A DNA stretch of 64,000 nt from Bremerella alba (GCF_013618625.1 NZ_JABRWO010000003.1:1-64000), one strand, 5' to 3'; positions 48,901 to 57,081 are shown, counted from the first letter of the stretch. Numbers and translations are program-made. The notes: generated from the letters alone by a model not told the origin.

Positions 48901-49380
48901 GACGATGCTGAGTACCTCCAAGCGAACGCTGTCACCGGCTCCTGCTCCAAGAGTTCCACCAGCAGCGTGCAATCCACCCATCCGTTTTGCTTGGGTCGAT
49001 AACTCTTTGAGAAGGTCCTTGATATTCGTGGGCACGTTCTTTGGCAGCCCGCGAGCCTTGGAGCCATCGGGAAACTCGAAGTCGATCCATAGGTGCTGAA
49101 GCATCTTCACCAAATGGCTTTTACCGGAGCCAAAGAATCCGCTGACCCAAACTCCAGGCTGCTCCGCCTTGTCCAGATGACCGAGATAAGTGCTGAGAAT
49201 ACGAGTCATTCCCTCCGCGTATTGCCCATCGCAGACGAATTTCGTTAACTCGAACCGAAGCGTGTCGAGCCAGCGAGTCTTGCCTTCGGGGTCTGATTCC
49301 GGGGCATTAACTTTGGCGACACCCTGGTTGAGCAGCGTGTTTACGCGAGGGTCTTCATCGTAAATCTCTCGGTTTTTCAT
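45922..49380 (-). CDS. brxC: BREX ATPase BrxC
   Basis: A 1152-residue P-loop NTPase with Walker A GFFGSGKS (81-88) and TLIVLDEVQQY (Walker B) further on. It is the large ATPase of BREX and is needed for both methylation and defence. I start at 49380, where ATG overlaps the TGA of brxB (ATGA), so the reader is translationally coupled; a longer reading frame extends upstream but lacks support. Helical and coiled-coil-rich segments fill the C-terminal half. Confidence 0.93.
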   Translation of the reverse strand: MKNREIYDEDPRVNTLLNQGVAKVNAPESDPEGKTRWLDTLRFELTKFVCDGQYAEGMTRILSTYLGHLDKAEQPGVWVSGFFGSGKSHLVKMLQHLWIDFEFPDGSKARGLPKNVPTNIKDLLKELSTQAKRMGGLHAAGGTLGAGAGDSVRLEVLSIVFRSVGLPEHFASANFVMWLRHEGLEEAVREQVKNAGRDFDLELANLYVSDVMAKAILAVRPDFANSSAEVKMLLEKQFPEKDDVTIDEMVAKTKQALTRDGKLPCTLIVLDEVQQYIGDSVERGYEIDILQRQFTSKMGASLMVVATGQNALNGTPLLQKLQGDFPVTVELQDTDVEQVTREVVLKKKPSSVETVKKLLEDHSGEIERQLSNTKIASTTRDRQLIVQDYPILPTRRRFWERVLRAVDKAGTGAQLRNQLWIVYDAVLKTADYDLGTVVSGAFIYDSSIKSKMLQSGVLLQEISETIAKQKQEDDGDLRYQLCALIFLVGQLPHEGPADAGIRANPDTLADLLVTDLNVSSAELRKKVPELLEKLVASGAVMQVEDEYRMQTREGAEWNQAFQEARNKLLTDSGKLASERSQLLKTHCSEILKKSKLAHGVSKETRKFALHFGPDAPSTDGGEIPVWIRDGWEVEEKTVLADARTAGDEAAIVYGFIPRSDKAEAIKQSIANYYAAEKTLEIKGTPSSDEGLDAKKSMETRHTQALKHRNDLVFELLDEASVYLAGGEQVNGLLLTSKVEDAAKSCLDRLYPQFHLADSPDWHKAFERAKKGDGDALAAVGHKGDPDAHPVCKAVLDFVGTGKKGTEVRRNFGNPQYGWPQDAIDAALVVLHTGGQLQARIGSELVVKGKLDQKNITTAEFRVETVTLSKVQLIALRGLFKKVGLNTTPNNESIDALKFLNRMVKLAEESGGDAPLPKQPSTAHLTDLSNRVGNDQLMAIHENKSQLEQEIADWQSQRDVILKRLPKWKQLTALLDNSIDLPVAAEVQPDVDAIQENRSLLVDPDPVPGLVSKLTDALREEVNQAHAACTASHEQGLTDLDDSPTWQQLTAEQRYDLLSANSVRQVPNVAIGTTEEILETLRQTKLSEMKALSDALPTRFTKAVNAAAKLLEPKAQHVSLPGGTIKNGDDLKTWLVSAEEAIKAKLKDGPVIV

Positions 49381-49949
49381 CGTCGCAATTCCCCTTCGGT
49401 GGAAGTGATTGGAACCGCGTGGTAATTCCAACCGTCGCGGGCATCGAGTAGTCGGTAGTTGTCCTGTTCGTACACGCCGGGAAAGAAGACCAGCAGTCGC
49501 CCCCGGATGTTGTTCTCAAACAGTGGTAGTATCTCGGAAATGCGGAGGAACCCGAACAAGGACGCGACTCCATAAACCGCGACGACTGTGTTCTCGGCTG
49601 GCTCGACCGCTCGCAGGGCATCGGTCAATTGACTGGCAACCGACTTCTTGAACGCCGCCATTGGAGCCGTGCCAAGCCTTGTTGGTGACTCAAAATAACT
49701 TTCTGCGTAGTCGGAATACGGCGGGCTACAAAGCCAATCCGCGAAAGCATCCGTAAAGTCAATCGCGTGCCACTGGTGTCCAGCTTGCTCCGTCGCCTCT
49801 TTGAAAAGACCGAGTCGGAACCTAAGTTTTCGCTCATCTTCCTTGTCGTAAACGGCCATCCAGACTCGCTGCGGTCCTGCGACATGCTCGTCCCAGGGCA
49901 GGCTACATATCCGCTGGTAGTTTTTGCGGAGGACATCAATCCTGCTCAT
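49377..49949 (-). CDS. brxB: BREX protein BrxB (DUF1788)
   Basis: A 190-residue protein of the DUF1788 family. Recognised by its small size, position between brxA and brxC, and motifs such as AVYGVASLFGFLRISEIL and GRLLVFFPGVYEQDNYRLLD. It is required in BREX type 1 and its structure suggests interaction with other BREX proteins. It overlaps brxA by 14 bases and brxC by 4. Confidence 0.9.
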   Translation of the reverse strand: MSRIDVLRKNYQRICSLPWDEHVAGPQRVWMAVYDKEDERKLRFRLGLFKEATEQAGHQWHAIDFTDAFADWLCSPPYSDYAESYFESPTRLGTAPMAAFKKSVASQLTDALRAVEPAENTVVAVYGVASLFGFLRISEILPLFENNIRGRLLVFFPGVYEQDNYRLLDARDGWNYHAVPITSTEGELRR

Positions 49950-50745
49950 ATGCGGCCCTTTCCTCTTGCGATCTCAGGAGGCCGGGGAAAGTGATTTCCA
50001 CGACGCTGCCAGCCGCCTTGTAGTTCAACCAGCCTTGTCGCGATGCTTCAGCCACCAAATCAGTAACGTCCGATGAAGGGCGATCCAGCATCCGTGTCCA
50101 TAGGGAGTCCAGGAGCATCTTTCCCCGGAGACCACAAAGATAACCGAGCAGCACTGCGAATGCCGCAACGACAGGAGTGACCACAGGCCGTGCCCGCTGC
50201 TTCTTGATCTTGCCGGTGAGGATGCCCGCTTGTGTCCAGGTTGAGGCGAGGTTTTGGGACGTGGACTTGAGTGTGGTGTCACGATACCGGCCTGGAAACT
50301 TCTCGCGAAGCCAAACGGCGATCTCGCGAGCGTTGACATCCTGGCCTGATGGCTCCAGAAGAATTGTGGGAGTCATGTCGCGGAGTAGCGGGTCCCGTGC
50401 CACGGCAACTAGAAAGGCAAGCATTGGGCGTCCAGCACTATCCGCATTCCAGAAGTGACGGAGCAGTCGAAATACCGTGCAAGACGGATCGGTTGCGTAG
50501 AGTTCGGAGAGCCGCTTGGCGGAACGCTGACGTGTGGTTTGAGTCGGCTTTCCGAGGATGTTGTCATCAACAATGGCTGCCCCATAAACGTCGGCCCCGG
50601 CGTTTGGATTAACTTTCTCCATCACGATGGACAGTTCTTCGAACATCATCGTCCGGCTGGTATGGACGCTGGATGCTCCATTACGAAAACCAAGGGCTAG
50701 AGGGAAATAGCTTTGAACTCCGTCCACGACAACTGAACCTAACAA
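49936..50745 (-). CDS. brxA: BREX protein BrxA (DUF1819)
   Basis: A 269-residue protein of the DUF1819 family and first gene of the BREX operon. The N-terminal LALGFRNGASSVHTSRTMMF and the middle HFWNADSAGRPMLAFLVAVA fit the family, known as a DNA-binding helical protein. The frame begins with TTG at 50745; the first ATG is at residue 33, inside the conserved part, so the TTG is likely real but the exact start is uncertain. The upstream spacer is shared with the XRE regulator. Confidence 0.88.
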   Translation of the reverse strand: MLGSVVVDGVQSYFPLALGFRNGASSVHTSRTMMFEELSIVMEKVNPNAGADVYGAAIVDDNILGKPTQTTRQRSAKRLSELYATDPSCTVFRLLRHFWNADSAGRPMLAFLVAVARDPLLRDMTPTILLEPSGQDVNAREIAVWLREKFPGRYRDTTLKSTSQNLASTWTQAGILTGKIKKQRARPVVTPVVAAFAVLLGYLCGLRGKMLLDSLWTRMLDRPSSDVTDLVAEASRQGWLNYKAAGSVVEITFPGLLRSQEERAAYEQD

Positions 50746-50799
50746 GCTGGGCTTCTTTAAATGGACTCATTTGCAGAATCTCGACAACGTCTCTGATTG

Positions 50800-50847
50800 T
50801 TGACCAAGTTGTACCACTACCGTACAGTGTGCGGAAGGTACCGACAA
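50800..50847. promoter_or_regulatory. Overlapping opposed promoter elements between BREX and XRE gene
   Basis: On the plus strand TTGACC (50800-50805) and TACAGT (50823-50828) have a 17-nt spacer. On the minus strand TTGTCG (50847-50842) and TACGGT (50824-50819) also have a 17-nt spacer. The -10 boxes overlap, so polymerase could use only one at a time. The minus -10 is a poor match. Confidence 0.45.
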
Positions 50848-50868
50848 TCCAGGGTAAAGGACGAAGCA

Positions 50869-51216
50869 ATGCGATTCGGCAATCGGGTTCGTGAACTTCG
50901 GCAGATGCGTGGATTGACGCAACAAAAATTGGCGGAACGGCTGTCGGTTAGCCTCTCTTACGTGTCAAAAGTTGAGAACGAACGATTGAACGCGGGGGAA
51001 TATCCGAGTGAGAAGTTCGTCCACCGACTCGCGGACGTACTTGAATGCGACGAAGACGAGTTGCTTTTGTTGACGGACAGAGTCCCCAAGAAGATTCGTC
51101 AGCGAATCCAACAAAAACCAGAAGTCTTCCGCCGCATTGCGGCGATGGACGACCGCTCCATCGATGCGTTGCTAAATTCACTTAAACGAACGAGGCCTGA
51201 AGCGAATCGCAAATAG
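50869..51216 (+). CDS. XRE-family HTH transcriptional regulator
   Basis: A 115-residue protein starting at ATG 50869 with AAAGGA upstream. The Cro/C1-type helix-turn-helix is RVRELRQMRGLTQQKLAERL (about 6-25), followed by SYVSKVENERLNAGEYPS. The rest is short and helical. It lies between the leftward BREX operon and the rightward Gabija pair. The likely role is control of one or both systems, and this differs from the WYL-type BrxR regulators known from other BREX loci. Confidence 0.85.
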   Translation: MRFGNRVRELRQMRGLTQQKLAERLSVSLSYVSKVENERLNAGEYPSEKFVHRLADVLECDEDELLLLTDRVPKKIRQRIQQKPEVFRRIAAMDDRSIDALLNSLKRTRPEANRK

Positions 51217-51311
51217 AGCACAGTTTACCAAGACCGAGCGAACCCAGCAGAATCGTTGACGGTCCTGATACCACATGATTCGGTTTATTTACGAAGCAGG
51301 AACGTCATCAC

Positions 51312-53159
51312 ATGGCAACGACGGAGACTAGCGAAAAGCCCTGCACAAGTGGCGTCATGATATCGTGCGTTCGTATTTCGAACTTTCGGTGCCTCCGTGA
51401 AGTTGAAGTAGTGCTGACGCCGTCCACCGTTTTGATTGGCGAAAACAACGCCGGTAAGACCAGTTTTCTCGACGCAATCTACGCGGTTGTGGGTAGCGGC
51501 CCACGACATCTGAGCGAGGATGATGTCTATCTTGCTGCCAGCGAGTTGAAGCCACCAATCGAACGAAGCATAACGGTTGACCTTCTCATCATTCCCGCTG
51601 ATGAACACGGTGTTCGCATCGATGTGTTCCCTGAGGGTAGCCCTTGGCTTCAACTCTGGGGGAATGGAATCGTCCAAGACGACGAGGATCGCGATTTTGT
51701 CGCGATTCGAATGACAATGTCCTGGGATCAAATCAAAGGCGATTACTTCACTCAACGGCGTTTTTTAAAAGAGTGGAAAGAGTCGCTCGCCGAGATGCTT
51801 GAAGCGGAAGTTGCACAACAGATTACTCAAGTAACCGCCGCTCAAACTGCTCCGTTGTCAATGTACTTTCTCGATGCCAAACGCGATGCAGCCGAGGAAA
51901 TGAAGACGCGTGGATCAGTATGGAATCGCTTGGTTTCAAACCACGGACTATCTAATGAAGACGTTGAAACCATTGAGAAACAACTGAATGCGATCAACGA
52001 ATTATTGGTGAATAAGAGCGGCGTGCTTTCGCACGTTCAAGAGCACCTTCATCGAGTGAGTGACGTTGTCAACTGCAATGAAGAAGACATATCGGTAAAT
52101 CCGGTCGCTCGGCGACTGAGAGATTTGAGCCGAGGAATGGATGTCGTTTTGGCGACGAAGGGAGCACCGCAATTTCCATTATCACGACACGGGATGGGAA
52201 CGAGAAGCCTTACCAGTGTTCTGCTCTTTCGGGCGTACATGTCCTGGCGGCAAAAGCAACAGGCTACCGACGCATTGCACCCATTCGTCGCAGTGGAAGA
52301 ACCCGAAGCCCACCTTCACCCGCAAGCCCAAAGGTCGTTGTTTCAACTTCTCGTTAATCTTCCTGGGCAAAAACTGATTAGCACTCACTCGCCATACGTT
52401 TGCTCTCAAGCTGATATTCAGTCCTTCGTCCACTTTTTTAAGCATGGGCACGAAACAAAAGTGTCACGGTTTTATCGACCGGGCGACACTACGCTCAGCA
52501 AGGATGACTTGAGGGCTATCAATCGTCGTGTCATGAACACTCGCGGAGACCTATTATTTAGTCGGTGCGTTGTATTTTTTGAAGGTGAGACCGAGGAACA
52601 GGCACTTCCTCGATTTGCCGAACTGTATTGGAAAAGACATCCAAACGAGGTTGGTATTTCCTTCATATCGGTCGGCGGAGCCGGTAACTATTTGCCGTTT
52701 CTTCGACTTGTTACAAGCTTCAATATTCCCTGGGTAATCTTTTCTGATGGGGAACCAAATGCGATCAGGGATTTGAATGTTGCTCTCAAGAAATCTGGAC
52801 ATCCACAGTGTGACGCGAATGATCGTTGCGTGATATTGCCAAGTGGAATGTGTTTTGAGCAATATCTAACGACTCCAAAGTCATTGCCCGCACTACGTGA
52901 ACTGGTTTTTCAAGTTATCGTCGAGACAACTGGGATGACGCACCAAACGGCAATCTCAAAACTCCGCGACACCTGCGAAAGAAAAACCGAAGCAGAAATT
53001 CTTACTGAAATGAGTAACAGTAAGACCGCCTATGGTGCTCGTGTTGCAGACGCGTTCAAAAATATTGAGCTTCCAGAGGAGCAAATTCCGGCCATGCTAA
53101 AAGCGGCATTCGATTTAGCATTGCCGATTGCCGCGAAGCTCGACGGAGAACTGGAATAG
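51312..53159 (+). CDS. gajA: Gabija protein GajA (OLD-family ATPase with TOPRIM)
   Basis: A 615-residue protein. The N-terminal ABC-type ATPase has Walker A GENNAGKT (43-50), a signature-like region (FPLSRHGMGTRSL) and Walker B VAVEEPEAHLHPQAQ. A C-terminal TOPRIM domain carries the glutamate motif FFEGETEE (Glu424) and VIFSDGEPN (Asp479). This is the GajA layout: a sequence-specific DNA-nicking nuclease restrained by nucleotides in uninfected cells. An in-frame ATG 15 codons later is an alternative start. It is followed after one base by the helicase gene, as in Gabija loci. Confidence 0.88.
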   Translation: MATTETSEKPCTSGVMISCVRISNFRCLREVEVVLTPSTVLIGENNAGKTSFLDAIYAVVGSGPRHLSEDDVYLAASELKPPIERSITVDLLIIPADEHGVRIDVFPEGSPWLQLWGNGIVQDDEDRDFVAIRMTMSWDQIKGDYFTQRRFLKEWKESLAEMLEAEVAQQITQVTAAQTAPLSMYFLDAKRDAAEEMKTRGSVWNRLVSNHGLSNEDVETIEKQLNAINELLVNKSGVLSHVQEHLHRVSDVVNCNEEDISVNPVARRLRDLSRGMDVVLATKGAPQFPLSRHGMGTRSLTSVLLFRAYMSWRQKQQATDALHPFVAVEEPEAHLHPQAQRSLFQLLVNLPGQKLISTHSPYVCSQADIQSFVHFFKHGHETKVSRFYRPGDTTLSKDDLRAINRRVMNTRGDLLFSRCVVFFEGETEEQALPRFAELYWKRHPNEVGISFISVGGAGNYLPFLRLVTSFNIPWVIFSDGEPNAIRDLNVALKKSGHPQCDANDRCVILPSGMCFEQYLTTPKSLPALRELVFQVIVETTGMTHQTAISKLRDTCERKTEAEILTEMSNSKTAYGARVADAFKNIELPEEQIPAMLKAAFDLALPIAAKLDGELE

Positions 53160-53160
53160 A

Positions 53161-55023
53161 ATGACAATTCGATTAACTGAATCACAACAGACTGTGGTGA
53201 ATCACGACGAAGGTGCATTGCTTGTAGTCGCTGGACCGGGTTCAGGCAAGACTCGCGTACTTACGGAACGAGTCCGCCGACTCCTGAAACAGGAAGGCGA
53301 GCACTTCCGCGTGCTGGCACTTACATTTACAAACAAAGCCGCCAATGAAATGGCTGATCGTTTAGCCGGTATTCCTGGTGTTGATGAACGGGCCTTTATC
53401 GGCACTATGCATAGCTTTTGCACCGAGGTACTCGCCAATCGGGGCAAATCAGTCGGCGTAAATGGACTACCGAACATCTTTGACTCATACCAAGATCGAA
53501 AGCAGGTCTTGCTAGACGCGGTCCGCCAACACAGTGACCTAAAACGCGAACTTGAAAATGCTGGCGACAGCAGGAGCCAATCAAGAAAAGTTGATCAATG
53601 GCTCAAGCGAATCGGCGAACTAAAGAATGAACTCGTTGTTCCAGAAATGGTGGAAGACGAGCGATTTGCGAGACTTTACGCAGAATATGACAATCAACTT
53701 CGTGCGTCAAACGCGTTGGACTTCGATGATCTGTTGCTTTTGACCTACAGGCTCTTTGAAGAGCGACCCAAGATTGCTGCTTTCTACCGGCGGCAGTATC
53801 GCTATATCTCGATTGACGAGGCTCAAGACCTTAACGAGGCACAATATCGCGTTTTGTGTGCTCTATGTGGCACTGAGTATTTCAACATCATGATGGTGGG
53901 TGATCCGAAGCAAGCCATTTTTATGTGGAACGGTGCTCACCCAAAGTATCTCGAACTTTTCGAGTCTGATTTCTCTGCTAAGAGAGTTGAACTTCAAGAG
54001 AACTTTCGCAGTTCGGCGGCGGTGGTTGCGGCGGCTCGTAAACTCAATGATGACTACAGTGTTGAAGGCGTACTGCCCGTTGAAGGAGTCGTACAGGTCG
54101 ACGAATGCGAGGACGAGGAAGACGAAGCAAAGTTCATCCTGACCACTATCCAAGAACTTTGTGAACATGGCCACCCAGATGTTGAGGGGGAGATCACACT
54201 CGAAAAGTGTGCCGTTATCGGAAGAAACAAGTTTGTCTTTGGTGCATTGCAATCTGCGTTCGAAGAATCCGATGTCAAGTTTTACAAGAAGTTGAGCGGT
54301 ACGGCAGTTCAGAGCGAATCCGATGTGATTGCCGAACTTGAACTTGCTCTTCGATTGCTCGCGAACCCTTTGGACCGACTGCATCTAGGAATGCTTGCCA
54401 AGCGGATAGGAGTCACACATTCAATTCAAGAGATTTACGGAAACGCATCCCTGAGAGAACTGACTGGAAAACAGTTGCTCACGCAATTGAAGAGTCTCTC
54501 AGGCACGTCCATCTCGCTGGTATTTACAATTCTTGAGTCACTCGGAATTGAAGGCGAGGCGTTCAACTTCCAAAAGGCATTGTCGAGAATCGAAGAGTTG
54601 GCGGTTAGTTTTCCAACTGAACAACGAGCATTGGTTCTTCAAGACCTTGGCGAATGGAAAAAACATTGGAATGCGTATTTGCGATCTGAATCTGGAGGAG
54701 CACACAACATATCCAGTTTCCTCAGTCAAATTGCACTGGGAACAACCCAGCAACCAAACGAAGATGGTGTTGCCTTGCTAACGGTCCATGCGTCCAAAGG
54801 CATGGAGTTTGATGTCGTATTCCTCATATCAATGAATGAAGGCACGTTCCCTGACTACCGTGCCAAAGGAGCCTCACTCGACGAAGAACAGAGAAACGCA
54901 TTTGTAGCGGTCACACGGTCGAAAAGACTGCTGTATGTCACCTACCCGAACGTGCGGCTGATGCCGTGGGGAGACTTCAAGCAACAAGATCGTTCGCGGT
55001 TCGTGGACAAGATTCTTGAGTAG
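53161..55023 (+). CDS. gajB: Gabija protein GajB (UvrD-like helicase)
   Basis: A 620-residue superfamily 1 helicase. Motifs in order: I GPGSGKT (25-31), Ia LTFTNKAANEM, II DEAQ (219-222), III GDPKQAIFMWNGA, IV ELQENFRSS, V TVHASKGMEFDVVFL and VI FVAVTRSKRLLYV. GajB senses DNA ends/ssDNA and activates GajA in Gabija. ATG 53161 is one base after the gajA stop, a translational coupling arrangement. It is somewhat longer than the roughly 500-residue reference GajB. An alternative is an ordinary UvrD/PcrA helicase, but the pairing with gajA makes Gabija the best call. Confidence 0.88.
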   Translation: MTIRLTESQQTVVNHDEGALLVVAGPGSGKTRVLTERVRRLLKQEGEHFRVLALTFTNKAANEMADRLAGIPGVDERAFIGTMHSFCTEVLANRGKSVGVNGLPNIFDSYQDRKQVLLDAVRQHSDLKRELENAGDSRSQSRKVDQWLKRIGELKNELVVPEMVEDERFARLYAEYDNQLRASNALDFDDLLLLTYRLFEERPKIAAFYRRQYRYISIDEAQDLNEAQYRVLCALCGTEYFNIMMVGDPKQAIFMWNGAHPKYLELFESDFSAKRVELQENFRSSAAVVAAARKLNDDYSVEGVLPVEGVVQVDECEDEEDEAKFILTTIQELCEHGHPDVEGEITLEKCAVIGRNKFVFGALQSAFEESDVKFYKKLSGTAVQSESDVIAELELALRLLANPLDRLHLGMLAKRIGVTHSIQEIYGNASLRELTGKQLLTQLKSLSGTSISLVFTILESLGIEGEAFNFQKALSRIEELAVSFPTEQRALVLQDLGEWKKHWNAYLRSESGGAHNISSFLSQIALGTTQQPNEDGVALLTVHASKGMEFDVVFLISMNEGTFPDYRAKGASLDEEQRNAFVAVTRSKRLLYVTYPNVRLMPWGDFKQQDRSRFVDKILE

Positions 55024-55373
55024 TTCAACAACAAACCAACAGTGACTTTTCTGGACTACTACTGAATTCAAAGCTTTCGATATCGCGTTGCAACTTCACG
55101 TGTAGCAGGTTCACGCTGGTCCGTATCAGGCGTTGCCAGCGAATTGGAGTGCTTCGATAACTTGGCTTGGAAAAACGTTTGGTCATCAACAATCGAAATC
55201 TACGTTCATCACTGCGACGACCCATCAAAGCGTGAAACGACGATACTCATTGGATTGAGATCGCCTTCCTAATCCATCAACTTATCTTTTGTTGCAACTA
55301 TGCAACTCGCCTTATGTCTCCTTGGACCAAGGTCGCCAACCATCGGCAACCTCAACCACTCAGGAGACACACG
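55024..55373. other. Gene-free stretch with possible coding remnant and an ArdC leader
   Basis: About 350 bases. From about 55061 to 55272 a frame without ATG is open and reads like protein (SRWSVSGVASELECFDNLAW then IEIYVHHCDDPSKRETTILI), so it may be a decayed gene. Downstream, TGTCTCCT (55315-55322) can pair with AGGAGACA (55362-55369), which contains the ribosome binding site of the ArdC-like gene. CCTTGGACCAAGG (55320-55332) is an odd-length palindrome containing a GGACC box. Confidence 0.4.
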
Positions 55374-56276
55374 ATGGCAAAGTCCGCCAAACAAATTCAA
55401 GAAGACATCACCAACAAGATCATCGAGTCGCTCAAGCAAGGCACGATTCCGTGGCGGAAACCGTGGACGACTTCGCCGAACTGCGGAGCACCCACGAACC
55501 TCGTGAGCGGAAAGCGTTACAGAGGTATTAATCCACTGCTCTTGGAATTGCATCGCCATGAGAACGACTTCCGTAGCAAGTGGTACGCAACATGGAACCA
55601 GTGGCGGGACCTTGGTGCCAACGTGATGCGGCGTCCGAACGACGTAGCACCGGGTGAGTGGGGTGCGGGAATCATTTTCTACGCCCCAATCAAACGGACT
55701 AAGGAAGACCCTCGGACCGGTGAGGAGGTCGAAGTCAATTTCCCGATGATGAAGCAGTACAGCGTGTTCAATGCTGAACAAGTTGAATTGCCCGAAAATC
55801 TGCAACACTTGGCTGATGTTGAACCAGAATCGAAGAACGGTGAGTTCATCGACTTCGCTCCTGCTGAAGCAGCGATTCGGGCAACTGGTGCAACAATCAT
55901 GTGTGGTGGCGACAGGTGCTTCTACTCCCCGTCAACGGACCACATCCAGATGGTGAAGAAACATCGATTTGAGTTCGAAAAGGAGTTCTATGCCGCACTA
56001 CTTCACGAACTGAGTCACTGGAGCGAGAAACGATGTGACTGGACCGGCAACTACGCCGAAGGTGAGCTTCGGGCTGAAATGGCGGCAGCGTTCATGTGTG
56101 CCGAATTGGATATCCCAAACAGCGATGATCTGACCAACGTCAAAGCATATTTGCAGAATTGGTTGTCCGCTTTGGACAATGATCCGAAGTTTATATTCAA
56201 GGCGTCAACCGCTGCAAGCAAAGCCGCCGATTTCGTGCTGAGTTTCAGTCGGCAAGAAGAACCGGTTGCGGTGTAG
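55374..56276 (+). CDS. ArdC-like antirestriction/zincin metalloprotein
   Basis: A 300-residue protein. The N-terminal 130 residues (QIQEDITNKIIESLKQGTIP, WRKPW, then GKRYRGINPLLL) match the ssDNA-binding domain of ArdC-type antirestriction proteins. The second half has the zinc protease motif HELSH (211-215) in LLHELSHWSEKRCDW, with ELRAEMAAAF after it. Such proteins protect incoming plasmid DNA from restriction during entry. The start at 55374 is preceded by AGGAG and gives the usual domain start. It is the first gene of the right arm, so an incoming element could express it early. Confidence 0.85.
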   Translation: MAKSAKQIQEDITNKIIESLKQGTIPWRKPWTTSPNCGAPTNLVSGKRYRGINPLLLELHRHENDFRSKWYATWNQWRDLGANVMRRPNDVAPGEWGAGIIFYAPIKRTKEDPRTGEEVEVNFPMMKQYSVFNAEQVELPENLQHLADVEPESKNGEFIDFAPAEAAIRATGATIMCGGDRCFYSPSTDHIQMVKKHRFEFEKEFYAALLHELSHWSEKRCDWTGNYAEGELRAEMAAAFMCAELDIPNSDDLTNVKAYLQNWLSALDNDPKFIFKASTAASKAADFVLSFSRQEEPVAV

Positions 56277-56290
56277 TCCGTGACCAATGG

Positions 56291-56325
56291 AGAGCCAGCG
56301 ATCTCGTGTCGCTGGCTCTTTGCAT
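56291..56325 (+). terminator. Terminator-like hairpin after ArdC-like gene
   Basis: AGAGCCAGCGA (56291-56301) pairs perfectly with TCGCTGGCTCT (56309-56319) across a 7-nt loop. It is followed by TTTGCATTT, 15 nt after the stop codon. Confidence 0.7.
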
Positions 56326-56393
56326 TTGTGTTCGAAACATCGGACCAACCTTGATCTCTGTAACGGCAACCGCCCCTCAACGGAGACAAGAAA

Positions 56394-57014
56394 ATGACGA
56401 CGGCAACACTGACAGACAGCGAAGTTTTGGACCTCGCCAATGAACTGGCGGGCAATTGGAAGCGGATGGATTCCTTCGCTTGGTTTCGGGAAAGCGAGAT
56501 CGATGACAGTGATCATTGGGCAATCATCTACACGCATCATCGAGAGTCAGGATTGCTGGACGGCAGCAATGCTGGTGTGATCGGCAAGGCGATGATGCCG
56601 TTCACTGAGAGAGATGATGACGATCCCGATGTGGTAATGGAAACACACAGTCACTTTGCCGTTGGCTGGATCGCTGGATTTTCAATTCGATGCTTGGACC
56701 CAGCGGGCAAGGTGACCGAAGCATTCAAGCGATACGCCGAACTGAACGAGGCGATGGACCAATATCCGATTCTCGATGAGGAGGATTACTCGAATCGGGA
56801 ATACGAAGCGACTGTTGAAAACATTGTCGATGCTGCAAGGTCACTCGATGACGAATTCGAGTTGCCTGATGACTGGCAATACGAAGTCTATTCGTGGTTG
56901 TCAGACAATGATTCCGGTGAACTTGAAAGCACGAGCGACCAGGGCGGCTACCCATCCGAGGAAGCGATGCGACGGGCAATGAATGCACTTTTCGAACGAA
57001 CCAACAACGAGTAG
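56394..57014 (+). CDS. Acidic hypothetical protein
   Basis: A 206-residue protein with, by my count, 48 acidic and 15 basic residues (net about -33). It starts after CGGAG with ATG at 56394. No membrane segment or known motif is seen. Neighbours are an ArdC-like antirestriction protein and a RuvB-like ATPase. A DNA-mimic role is possible but only inferred from charge. The GGACC box 48 nt before the start is shared with other right-arm genes. Confidence 0.6.
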   Translation: MTTATLTDSEVLDLANELAGNWKRMDSFAWFRESEIDDSDHWAIIYTHHRESGLLDGSNAGVIGKAMMPFTERDDDDPDVVMETHSHFAVGWIAGFSIRCLDPAGKVTEAFKRYAELNEAMDQYPILDEEDYSNREYEATVENIVDAARSLDDEFELPDDWQYEVYSWLSDNDSGELESTSDQGGYPSEEAMRRAMNALFERTNNE

Positions 57015-57031
57015 TTGGACCAATTCACAGG

Positions 57032-57057
57032 AACGCCGACCAATTTCGGTCGGCGTT
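57032..57057 (+). promoter_or_regulatory. Perfect leader hairpin
   Basis: AACGCCGACC (57032-57041) pairs perfectly with GGTCGGCGTT (57048-57057) around a 6-nt loop, about 25 nt before the ATG at 57082. No T run follows, so it is more likely a leader or attenuator structure than a plain terminator. Confidence 0.5.
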
Positions 57058-57081
57058 AATACTGCGAGAGGAGAGCCAGCC

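Noticed and set aside
38229-50745. Type I restriction-modification or Pgl system
   Set aside because: PglZ, BrxC, BrxA and BrxB together with BrxL fit BREX type 1. There is no HsdR/HsdS and no PglW kinase.
50869-51216. BrxR-type regulator
   Set aside because: The protein is a short XRE helix-turn-helix protein without a WYL domain.
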